Shown here: piece after piece, positions 53,901-64,000 of the stretch
Position numbering within the stretch: the first letter of the stretch is position 1
Layout of the letters: every line of letters begins with the position of its first letter
Assembly: GCA_028622995.1 (NCBI GenBank)
Contig: JAJQJQ010000057.1
Coordinates: forward strand, 1,054,001-1,118,000
Source: Panagrolaimus kolymaensis
Lineage: Eukaryota; Nematoda; Chromadorea; Rhabditida; Panagrolaimidae
Length of the DNA: 64,000 nucleotides
Reading direction: 5' to 3'
Program-made: the position numbers and the translations under genes
Notes under the pieces: model-generated
The model's input: only the letters and a program-made list of their open reading frames with translations
Databases searched by the model: none
Told to the model about the DNA's origin: nothing

Positions 53901-56900
53901 TGCATGGAAATAAAACCGTTGTGGAAGATGTTAATGCAATGGAATTGCTTTTATCAGTGTTTTTTTGGAGTTTTTATGAGGTTGACTTTCATTATTTTTT
54001 GCTTAAAATATTAATTTTTTTAGGAACGTAAACTTGAACCTTCACGTTTGAATGCATTCCCTTTGGCTCAATTGGGTCTCAATTATTCCATAAATTTGGA
54101 TGAAATTAAAGTTGATGTCATTGAAAAGAAATTATTGTTATCGCCGAGAAATGAAATGCTCGTGGCTTTAACCTGTCATCATTTAATGAGCCTTGAAGCA
54201 TTTGAAACGAGTGGAAAATTTTTCTATGAAGTTCTTCTAGACGAACACGAACTCAAACCCATTAATGCCATTTTAAATTTTAATTATGAATCAAAAATAA
54301 CAAATATTCGAATTGTTGTTGCTCTTGCTTCTGTTTCTTTTATTAACGATCTCGCCATGTCTGTTCTATCATGTCAAGCAGCGGTTCAAGATATTTCAAA
54401 AGCATTAAAAAAATCAATGTCAAAACCTCTTATTTTAGCTTCAGCAATAGAGGTTACGGCACGATTACCATCTCCAACTTCCATAAATGCTGCAGCAAAT
54501 GGAGCAGAAATACAATGGACAAATGGAGTTTTGGATAAACTTTATGATTATCAACGAAGTCGATTTCATGCTGCATCACAAAGACATGATTTAATTCATT
54601 CACAATTTCATGGACAATGGAATATCAAAGCAGTTATGCTTGAAAGCATTTTAACTGATTTAATAGTTTCAATGAATTTAATGAAAATTGATTGCTCTCA
54701 TGAACATTCTCGAGATGATTATTCAATTTCAAACAAAGTTATTGCAGCAAAATCTCCTATGCTTGTTTCAAGAAGATATAGTTTTGCTGCTGCCGCAATT
54801 CCACGAGGTGGTTCTCAAGAAAAACAATTAAATCCAAAACTTGATCATTGCACAATCTCACTCAAAAGAGCTTCACTGATTGTTTCTGAACATGTGGGAA
54901 GTAATCGAGGCGCGGTGGAAACTAAACGAATTTTAAATTGCTCTTTGCGTGAAAGCAGCGTGCTCTTTGAAAGAACAAAAGAAACATCTGAAAAATTTGC
55001 AATCAAAAATTTCCTTAGAGTTACTTTGGGTGAAATTGAAGGGGATTTGCCAATGCATGCCCAATCCATTCATGAAGTCGTACTTCGACATGGTCCTCAA
55101 TTGAATGAACAACTTCATCGAATTGTTTCTCAACCACAACCATCACATCAAATAATTCCAATTTCAATTAACGAAGAACCCATCACAAGTGCAACTTCCA
55201 TGACTTCTATCATTTCTTCACCAGAACCCGCAACAAGATCAACTCTTATTCCAGTTAGTTCAGCAACCGCATTTTCACCTTTGAATGCTTCTTCATCTAA
55301 ACCACCAACTGGAAAGCATTTGAGACAGCCTTCCATTCAACAATTTACGAATCCTGCTTCAACGCCCATTGTTGTTGAATTTGAACTTAATGTTACAGGT
55401 TTAGAATTAAATGCAATGTTATTACCATCATTAAAAGCTAAATATCGACTTGAAAAAGCTGTAGCAACGGGAATGACGTAAATTTTTAGTTTTAAACTAT
55501 ACCATATAATTTTAAAAAATTTTAGTGGAAAAGCAGCAAAATTTTCTGCTGAAATGTTCGATCATCAATTTATGTTTCAAGTTATTAAACCTGCAAGTCC
55601 GGGAACAACTGGACCTACTGTACCCGTGGACACCTTTACTCTTCCATTACCCAAAATTAAAGCATCGGGAAGCTTTATTTCAGCTGAAATCGCAGCTTCA
55701 AAATCACCGGAGCTTCTTCATCGTTATCGAAATCCTTTACTAACGTTTAGAGAAGGCGGATATTTTGATATAGAATTAGTCATCGGTTTGCTTTTATTTT
55801 TTCATATTTAAAATTGTGAAATAGATCTTATTTTTTAGGTAAAATGGAATACTTTTTTTCGACCGATTTACTCAATCAAATTTTATTTGCTGAACAATCA
55901 TTCCGTTCTGAATTAACTTTTCTTCTTGATAAACTTTCTGTTGAGCGTCCAACGTCTATTAATCAACCATCGCCATTTATAAATCCTTCACCATTTTTAT
56001 TTACTTTATCTTTTCGAGGCGAAGGAGAACCTTGGGTTCAATTAACAGCTTCGACTCCATCAAGAACAGCCATACGATTTACTGTTGATGGACCTAATGC
56101 AACTATAACCAATCGATTAACACTTATTTCTAATGAAGATAGTTTCATTTCTAATCAAAATATTGAACCAATGCCATCATTACCTGAGCAATTTTTCCTT
56201 GGGAAAGCTTCTGTTCAGGTTAACGTCAAATTGGGACAGCTTTTTAAAACTGCAATGTATGAAGAAGCTCCAGAAGAATTGCAAGAAGTTGCAACTTTTA
56301 TGACAAATGTATGTTTTCATAAGTAAAGTAATCTAAAAAATATTAATGTTATAGATAAGCGTTCAAAATGAAGAAAGTTCACATATAGCACCGCATAATT
56401 ATGTTATATCTCTTAATCGACCTATTTTGTTATTGAAATCTACAGCTTTAGATAAAGCAATTCTTCTTTGGCTAAATTATCGAAATGTTCATAATTATTG
56501 GAGGGAAGAAAGGCAAAGATTATTAGCTCAAAATCGACCAAAAATTACCAAAGCATCTACGCCGAAGGATTCAAAAACATTTACAGAAATTTATACACCT
56601 ATTATACCTAAAAAACCCGCTACCGTAACATCTCATTCATCAACGAATGCTGTTGTTGGAACAACAGATATGAATTTAAATTTATCCCTTTCAATTCAAA
56701 ATGGTTTATACGTTTGTGTTCCACTCTATAGTGCAGAATTAAGCGATAATTTGGCTGCTTTGGTTATTTCTTTACAAAAAAGTGATATCACAATTTGCGT
56801 TAAAAAAGAACTCGCTTGCAATGCTAATTTTGATGGTTTCCGCATTACATTTATTGATAATTTTGATGAACATTCATTAAGAGAACCATGGATGCAAGAT

Positions 56901-59900
56901 ACAGGAAACGAAAGCGTTCCCTCAAATTTCTTTTATTTTCCTCATGGTTCATATAAGCTTTGTTCAAGCGCATATTCAGCTAGTAGTGACACGGATTCAG
57001 CTAAATGGTATTTATCAGTTAAAAGTGAAATGAAAGGAATGATTATTGATTTTGATCCAGTAAGTTTATATTAAAGAAGCTAATTAAATGTTATTTTTTG
57101 TTTCTTTTAGAAAATTGGAAAATTAATGTCTCTTTTTGCTCATACTTTATCCTCCCTTGGTTCCAATGATGAAGGAGCAGACGATTACGCCCCATCAGAA
57201 ATTTCAACGGCTTTATTACCAAATGAAAATGATTTTTCAAAACAGGATGAATTTTTGGATGATGAAACTAGTAAAGAATTTCGAGAAGTTATTGGACATG
57301 AAAATAAAGTTCGCTGGCTTGAAAGAAAGGTTAAATTTTAATTTTTTTTTTATACTTTTAAACTTAACAATATTGCTTTTAGTTGCATGAGCAATCGATG
57401 CTTGTGGCTGATTTGAATTCATATGGTGCTTCGGCGCCTTCGATTGAAGTTGAAAGAAGAAAATTAAGAGTTCTTGAACTTATGAGGTTTAAAGAATTCC
57501 GACAAACTATGCTTGAAAAATTAAAGCGTAAAGCCACCGCAGTTGGAAAAGGTACAACTGTAAATGAAATGAAAACAACTTTAAATCCAGAACCTTCTGA
57601 CACCGCAACAGCTCGATTGCCGTCGTCGAGTTTCCTTCAAACTCCAGGAACGGTGTCAAAACGAGGTTCAATCGAATCTCATGCAGGCACTAATTCTGAT
57701 GCTGATGTTATAAATGATAAAGAAAAAGCGACAAATGCGGATGAAAGTGTTGATATTAATATTGATGTACAGGTAATATTTTACTACACATTTTTTCATT
57801 CACGTTTAATAGATCCTCTAATGTCGCTTAATAAACAAACAAAGAGAATTTTAGATTAACATATCCTCAGGTGAATGTATACTTCGAGCTAATCCAACGT
57901 CAGCAACTGGAATGACTTCAAATCCAACTCAAGCATCGCTTGCTAAAAGGCCATCAGCGCGTGATCTTAAAGCAAAGGGTCATGTTCTAAGCCAATGTAG
58001 TACAACGTTTGCTATTCCAGGTTACTATTTGTAAGACTAAATAAATATAAAGATAAAATCTAAAATCTAAAACTTGTTAAAAAATTGTCAAAATTTTTTT
58101 AATCGATCGATTAGAAAAAATACAGAGATCAGAAAAGATTATAATGGTGGAATATGCTCTATCGATCATTCAATAAGGTCTTTACTAAAATTAATTTATA
58201 AATTTTTAGGCATCAATCTCAAAGTTTTTTATACATCTAATGATGCAACCGCTTTAACACCGGATTCAATAAAAAGCATTTTCAAAGAGCAAATAAAACA
58301 ACGACGATTGAAAAATAATTGTTTTTATCTTGCTTTAGAACTTTCAAGCATGCCTGAAGAAACTCTCGTTACACCAATTCTAGCAGATTTTTTGGAACAA
58401 GTGATTGAACCTCTCCCCGAGAGCTTATTTGAAACTGCAAAATCAGAATCCGATGTAAGTTCAGAAACGAATGCACCAGCAACAGTTCCAATAGTGGCCA
58501 TTGATACTTCTTCTCTTCCTTTGGATGTTCTCTTTCATATGATTGTTCAATCATCCACAATTCGATTTGAAGGTCAGCAACAGCGTTCTTCCGCAGCGGA
58601 TTGCTTATTAAAATTACCAAGGCTTGCATTAATGGCATCAACTCGAAAATATAATGAACAAGCTACAGCTGTAGGAGGAATCTATCTATCTGCTACTTTA
58701 TCAGCTTTTTCATTGAACGTTTATTCCCCGCATCAACAATCAACTTCTCATGATGCTTTATCGCTAACATTGGATAAATTAGCAATTACAGCATCAAGAA
58801 CTAAAAACCCTAGTGAAGAAGAAAAAAATAAAGTGCAGGTAAAAAAAATATAGTTTTTTTCTTTACTCATATCAAACAATTTCAGCTTGTTATTGTTTGC
58901 AATGTTGGTGCAGCTAATTTTAATTATGATATGCGCCGATTAAGTGAACTTCTTGCTTTTCCAAAACCATGGTATCGTAAAGTTTTGGTTCGACGTCTAT
59001 TTTTTGGTGATCAATCAGTAGCTTTTCGGCGACCATCTCTTTCACAATCAAGTCAAATAAATGTTGCACCGCCAGTTACTGGAGGAGTTGGTAAACGAGT
59101 TTCAATTGTAAAGCCATCTGCGAAAAAAACAAAAATCGAGCCTCAACCTGAAATTGAATGGGCGGCATCCTGCGTGTTTACAATGCAATGGAAAGAATTA
59201 AATGTTAATGCTCAAATGTCAAATACAATGGGAAATACAACATGGATTGCAAGACAAGGGCTTCTTCGAGGTCATTTACATATAAATCCAAAGAGATATC
59301 GGGATATTGCTTTAACATTTAAACTTTTATCTTCTCAACTAATGGCTCAAGGTGGAGCAATTTCGGGTGAAATTTCAATTGCTAAATTATTAATATCTGT
59401 TCGGCATCAAAAAGCTGAAAATGTTTGTTGTTTAAAGCTACAAAAAGATCGAATCAACATAAAATATATATTTTTAGAAAGCTCCTGAAAATGTTGCAAA
59501 GCTTGAATTTAAAAATATCGATACACGCGTTGAATGGATGAGTAGGCCAATTTTTATTGGAAAATTTGTGGATCCTCAAATTATTATTACTGACGAATGG
59601 TTTGTTTTTGTGGGATGCTTTTTTGTAAATATAAAATCAAATTTTTTTAGGCGCTATTTCCGTGATAGTAAAGGCAGTGTTACTGAGTCAACATGCTTGG
59701 TAAATGTAGCGGGTTCATGGACAAGCCTTGAAATGATAATAACTAAAATGACCGTAGATGATATGACAAAAATTACTAAAAAGCTTCACACATTCTTCGA
59801 TGTAAACTAAATTTTAAATATTTTTTTGAAATCAATCGAAATTTTAGGAACAATTAAAAAATAGTCGAATGATGTGGGTTGCCGAACTTGAACAACAACG

Positions 59901-61158
59901 TCGAGAAGCTCAAAATCGGCGGCTTTCGCTCAATTATGATTTGGAACCAGCTTCAATTCGAAATATTCCTAGTGTATCCTCGATAGATACTACGATAAGT
60001 GACGTTGTATCAATGAATTCAGTAACCGTTGAACAATATCTCGATCGACATTGGCATCGAGTACTGGATCTCATAACTGAAATTCAACTTCATAAAGCTT
60101 TCTTTCCCCTTCCTGGAACTTCTGATGGCGTAACACTTACTGGAGGAACAATTGAATTTGAAGCTAAATCCGTTTCTCTTGCATGTATGAATGGAGAAAT
60201 GACAGCTCCATCATGGGCTCTCTTTCATATGAAACAAGCGAGTGTTGATGTAAGAAATACAGCAAAATATACTTATCTCGATAAAGAACATGCAATCGTT
60301 GGAATAAATATGGAACAAAAGGCTATGTTTAAATTAGGTCCAACAAATCTTAATCAACCTGAACCAAATGATTGTAAAGCCCTTGTTTGTCGAGTGCAAC
60401 ATAGTCGAAACTTTATGATACGTAATAATGCAACAATTGAAATGTGGCTTGATACTATGATTGCTGATCCTTTAAGACATTTAACCTTCTTTGATGATAA
60501 TACAAAAGAACCTCCAAAACATTCTCATAATGTTTTAGAACTTTTTCAATTCCCTGCTCTTGAAGCCATTTTAACAACAATTCAAAATCAAGGTAATGAT
60601 TCAACTTCGGATCCAATGGAAATTGTTAAAAGCTCATTTGTATGCGAATTTCATTCTTCTGTTTGTGTTCAAACAGATTTCAATGCCCAAGTTGGATTCT
60701 TACCAGATTTATTAAAATCTTACACAAAAGGCCCTGTAAGTTTATAAGATCATTATTGTTCATAATGGAATTTTACAGAGCGATCTCCCATTAATTTCGG
60801 AATCAAAAGATCGTATAATGCAACGAGCAAAAGAAATAAAGTCATTTGATCCTAATGAACCTAATGAAAAACGAGATCCACGAAAATATGAATGTCTTCA
60901 ATGGGTGGTAAATCCGAAAATTCGATTTATTGATAGATTTAAATGGAATCCTCCAGTTATTGATGATATTCTCCGAAAATTACAAGTGAATATTCTAGCA
61001 TTTAATAAAAAAAAAATGAACTTAGCTATTTTTTTTAGATTTTCGATCATCGAACGACTATTCCTAAAGTAATGCAACGAGGAGTTCTTGATCGCTGTGA
61101 TGCATTACTTGCTGCATTGTTAGAAAATGTTGTGATAAAACTCGCTTCAAAAGAATGA
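47934..61158 (+). CDS. lpd-3: Bridge-like lipid transfer protein 1 (LPD-3/Tweek/KIAA1109)
   Basis: Twenty-six exons join in phase to 3901 aa: 47934-48669, 48723-48929, 49039-49595, 49656-50315, 50367-50816, 50890-51075, 51127-51360, 51408-51586, 51647-52262, 52311-52962, 53013-53774, 53832-53980, 54024-55477, 55526-55785, 55839-56308, 56355-57059, 57111-57329, 57383-57772, 57855-58020, 58210-58838, 58886-59422, 59478-59599, 59651-59801, 59848-60735, 60779-60985, 61039-61158. The family is of similar size (about 4000-5000 aa). Near the N-terminus a hydrophobic helix (residues ~33-60, FFLLLGVLVALIVYIVF) should anchor the protein in the ER; then comes the family's conserved start (VKVHIGSFSLSILSGKIMFR, ...DGWVILSYWR). 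The rest is long beta-rich repeats that form a hydrophobic groove and carry phospholipids between ER and plasma membrane. No frameshift or stop was found. Losing this gene in C. elegans depletes fat and makes worms cold-sensitive. Confidence 0.95.
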
Positions 61159-61164
61159 AATAAA
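61159..61164 (+). promoter_or_regulatory. Polyadenylation signal of lpd-3
   Basis: AATAAA begins immediately after the stop codon; other A-rich sites follow within 150 bp. The gap to the convergent PITP gene is only about 320 bp. Confidence 0.35.
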
Positions 61165-61475
61165 CATTATTTTACGGGTTTTACTTTAAATTTTTGCTAG
61201 TCTTGAGCTTTCTTTTTCATATTATAGCTTTTGTAATAAGGCATCATCTTAAAACTTTTCTTCTCTCACGAAAATAAAATTATGCGATGAACTCGTAATT
61301 CTTATCCTCCTCATTTCAAAATACTCAAAAAAGCCATAATGCTGAGAGTAAAGTCAAATAATATAAGACGAAAGGTAAACCAAAAAAACAAATAATACCA
61401 AAAAATTATTTATTCAAAAACAAAAAATAAAAAACACATTACATAATTTGTTTCAATAAATTACTTGCACAAAGG
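61159..61475. other. Convergent spacer between lpd-3 and the PITP gene
   Basis: AT-rich 317 bp between two 3' ends. It should hold both poly(A) sites; nothing else is seen. Confidence 0.5.
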
Positions 61476-62532
61476 TTAATCTCTTTCTCTAGATTGACTT
61501 TGACCAGATGTAGACATAGATGTATTATCATCAGCACCAGCAATACCTTTAAGGCTTCCTTCATTGATTTGTTGTTTTTTCAAATTTGCTACCTTCATTG
61601 ATTTGTTTTTTCAAGTTTGTAGCTGTTTCACCTTCGATTTTTCTGATATCATTCAATGTAAGATCGTACCATTTATCCATCCAACAAAAAGTTTCACGAT
61701 TAAATTTCACGAACATTCGAGGATATGATTGATGAATAGTTTTTTCCAATCGAGCTTGAACACCAAACCATTTGAATTCAACCGAAACAAGCTTGTAAGC
61801 GCACATAATAGGATTTTGATTTTTTGACCATCCAACATTTAACGGTCCACGTCCAGTTTTCTGTGATTTAAATTCACCAACATTATTGTTTGAGTTGTGA
61901 TCCTAAAATATAAAAGTATGTATAATTTGCGGAAACTCATGTAAGAAAACAAACATACATTTTTCTTAAGATGAGAGCCATCGGCAATATCCAAGAAGAC
62001 AATTTCACGCTTTTTTAATGTTTCTTTTGATAAACCCAAAACATTTTGTTGTTCACCACGATCAGGAGCATGGAAGCTTTCAACACAAACACGAAAATTT
62101 TCTTTCATATAATCAGGATTCTAAAAAATATAGTTTTGATTAAGGTAATATTAAATAATAACTTACTGTCAAGATGGTTTTAGTGTATGGATAAGCATTC
62201 CACGATTCTTCATAAATAACTGAAGCCGCAGCAGGTAACATTTTGCGAAAAACCAACGGAACCTTTGATTTCATTCGATATATTTTCTGTGTATATATTC
62301 CTTTGAGAGTTTGACCCGGTTTTAATTCTGATGAGGTAAAAGATACTTGCTTCACAAGTTCCACACCTTCACCACCACCTGTTTCATTTTTACTTGTTTC
62401 TGATACAACATAAAGTTGACCACGTTTATATTCTTCTACCGAGAATGGAAGGATTATCCGATATTCCTAAAAATAAATAAATTATTGAAAAGCCAAAAAA
62501 CTATAAAAACAAAATTTTACTTTGATCAGCAT
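61476..62532 (-). CDS. Class I phosphatidylinositol transfer protein
   Basis: Exons 62532-62521 (four codons, MLIK), 62466-62167, 62120-61959 and 61902 onward encode a PITP domain over the full family length. Recognisable blocks are EYRIILPFSVEEY, GQLYVVSETSKNETGGGEGVE, KVPLVFRKMLPAAA, WNAYPYTKTIL, FLDIADGS, the segment MCAYKLVSVEFKWFG and FCWMDKWYDLTLNDIR. The protein carries PI and PC between membranes and supports phosphoinositide signalling. The 3' end is unusual: a ~34-bp tandem repeat puts a TGA at 61561-61563 (271 aa, tail SKFEKTTNQ). If 61592-61559 is removed as a 34-bp GT-AG intron, the frame stays open to TAA at 61476 (288 aa, tail ending QSQSRERD). I give the outer limits. Confidence 0.94.
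61559..61626 (-). repeat. ~34-bp tandem duplication in the PITP coding region
   Basis: On the minus strand the unit TTGAAAAAACAAATCAATGA and following bases are present twice in a row; the second copy has three extra bases and a few substitutions. The repeated unit contains the GAAGG(T/A) border that creates a GT at 61592-61591 and an AG at 61560-61559. The unit length is not a multiple of three, so the duplication breaks the reading frame unless it is spliced out. Confidence 0.85.
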
Positions 62533-64000
62533 TTTTCAAAACAGCTTAATGATGATATAAATGTTGACGAAAGGATCGATGATGTGCAACGAAGAAGTAA
62601 TAAATAGCAACATTTTTTGTTTGTTTTCGAATTCTCAGCAACAGTTTCTTGGGAAAAAACAAATAACTTAGAAAAATTTACATAAATAGTAATGAATGAG
62701 CAAAGCTTCCGCTAGCACAACAATGAAGCGGAGAAAAGCGACTTGCGACTATGAGGTGCTTAAAAAATATTGTGATCTAAATTTGAGATAAGAGGTTTTA
62801 AATTATGGGAATCCAAGGGATATTAATAGGTTCAAAATTTTTCTGTCGCTTACATGTTTTGAGTAAATTTTATTATATTATACATTTTTTAAAATCAATT
62901 TGAAATTTATTCACTTTTTTCAATATTGCTCTTGCATTCATGACATTGCTTTCAAATACGATGCACATTAGAGTAATACTGCATGTGTTTGTTATAATTA
63001 TTATCTGTTTTCTTGAACCTTTTTGAACACCTTCAACCATTTTCTTATTAACGTACATTTAACCTTGAACACATACGAAAAAAATAAATAAAATAAATGA
63101 AAGATATTTGTCACTTCCGGCGTTATTTTTTAATGACACTAAAAATGAGAAAGAGAAAATAAAAGAAAACTGATAGAAATCTTTCTTTTTTTTGTGGCAG
63201 CAAAGCCGATAGTGTATTCCGATGCAATGAGAAGAAGAAAAAATGAAGCAATTGCGGTTTAGTGTGTTTTTTGGTGAAAAATGAGCGCAAAAGTTTTTGA
63301 GCCCAATAAAATCTGGCAGGAATAAGTTACTGACTGAATGCTTTCTTTTCTTACGAACGACAAAATCTGATAAGATCCTAAGACAGAGATAGAAAAAAAA
63401 GTAAACTATTTTGACAAATTGAGTCATATGTCTTTAAAGCTTGGTAGTTTCCTTTTGCTTTAGAGTTTTTATTGGGAATGTTTGTAATTGAAAGCTTCAA
63501 AAACTGATATAATAATGTTTTACATTTTTAAAAATTAGATCTTGTTTATGTGGACTAAAAAATTCAATCCTATAAATATTTATAATTTGTTTTCTTTTTT
63601 GGCTTGTTCACGACCATTATAGATACAATAACCTTTCGCGCTATTTATTACTGACATTAACAATTTTACCTCTTTATAAATGGCAAAAAATCCAAAGAGA
63701 AGAAAACAAAAAAAAATCCTAGAAAAAGGGCTTTCAATCTTTCATTTAGAAAAATTTCAAGAACTTTGACGGAACTTTTGTCATTATCAATACTAGGTTC
63801 AAAAACATCAGGTACATAAAAAGCTTACTCTCACCATCTTTTTTGCTTCAAAAATTTTTATCAAATTTTTTTTGATGTGTTTTATTTTAATACTGCTTTT
63901 TAACGAAAGTTCGTTATCGTTATTTCATCCCTTCATCTTCTTTTTTTTCTGAAGCTTTTTTCATCTTATCATTGTTTTCGAGCATCAATACTGTGCCCTA
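62533..64000. other. Region upstream of the PITP gene
   Basis: AT-rich 1.5 kb that should include the PITP promoter at its left side. The longest open frame (63059-63427, minus) gives a Phe/Ser/Lys-rich translation with no domain or splice partners and is not called. A short less AT-rich block lies at 62700-62760. Confidence 0.5.

Noticed and set aside
63059..63427. 122-codon minus-strand frame near the right edge
   Set aside because: Composition is that of AT-rich noise (Phe, Ser, Lys), with no hydrophobic pattern or domain; no support for coding.

Overview
The window is nuclear DNA of a nematode. The evidence is the gene content: a glutamate-gated chloride channel of the avr-14 type with two alternative C-terminal exon sets, a serpentine chemoreceptor that looks like the Srg class, an NHR-23/DHR3/ROR-type nuclear receptor, and an LPD-3/BLTP1 protein. 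The architecture agrees: many introns of about 45-60 bp ending in TTTTAG or TTTCAG, strongly AT-rich spacers, and probable trans-splice acceptors just before some start codons. The species cannot be named from the sequence.

Layout. 1939-3546 (+) is a GOPC/PIST Golgi PDZ protein. 4041-5485 (-) is an unrecognised protein. 6343-7129 (+) is a small secreted protein with six cysteines. 7836-9049 (-) is a seven-helix chemoreceptor. 10186-18204 (+) is nhr-23, with two long introns. A gene-poor stretch follows to 23.7 kb. 23763-30133 (+) is avr-14. 30651-31560 (-) is a four-helix LAPTM-like membrane protein, possibly with a distant 5' exon at 33003-33086. 34164-34653 (+) is a small single-pass membrane protein. 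36654-40446 (+) is an ACK-family tyrosine kinase and 43185-44875 (+) is CSK. 45691-47367 (+) is an oxysterol-binding-related protein, 47934-61158 (+) is the 26-exon lpd-3/BLTP1 gene, and 61476-62532 (-) is a class I phosphatidylinositol transfer protein. The last 1.5 kb holds no gene I can support.

Mobile and repeat content is confined to non-coding DNA. Two different short hAT-type elements each have perfect terminal inverted repeats and a perfect 8-bp target duplication (9622-9836 and 21921-22211). A 223-bp inverted duplication abuts a 72-bp perfect palindrome inside the first avr-14 intron.

Three points deserve attention first. In avr-14, the exon set for the first C-terminal form has AC instead of AG at the 3' splice site in front of the pore-helix exon, while the second form is intact. 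In the PITP gene, a ~34-bp tandem duplication near the 3' end either truncates the protein or has created a 34-bp GT-AG intron whose removal restores the old reading frame. Finally, three unrelated lipid-transfer families (ORP, BLTP1, PITP) are adjacent. All exon models were built by hand from splice-site sequence and phase; each gene model has consistent phases throughout, except where stated.
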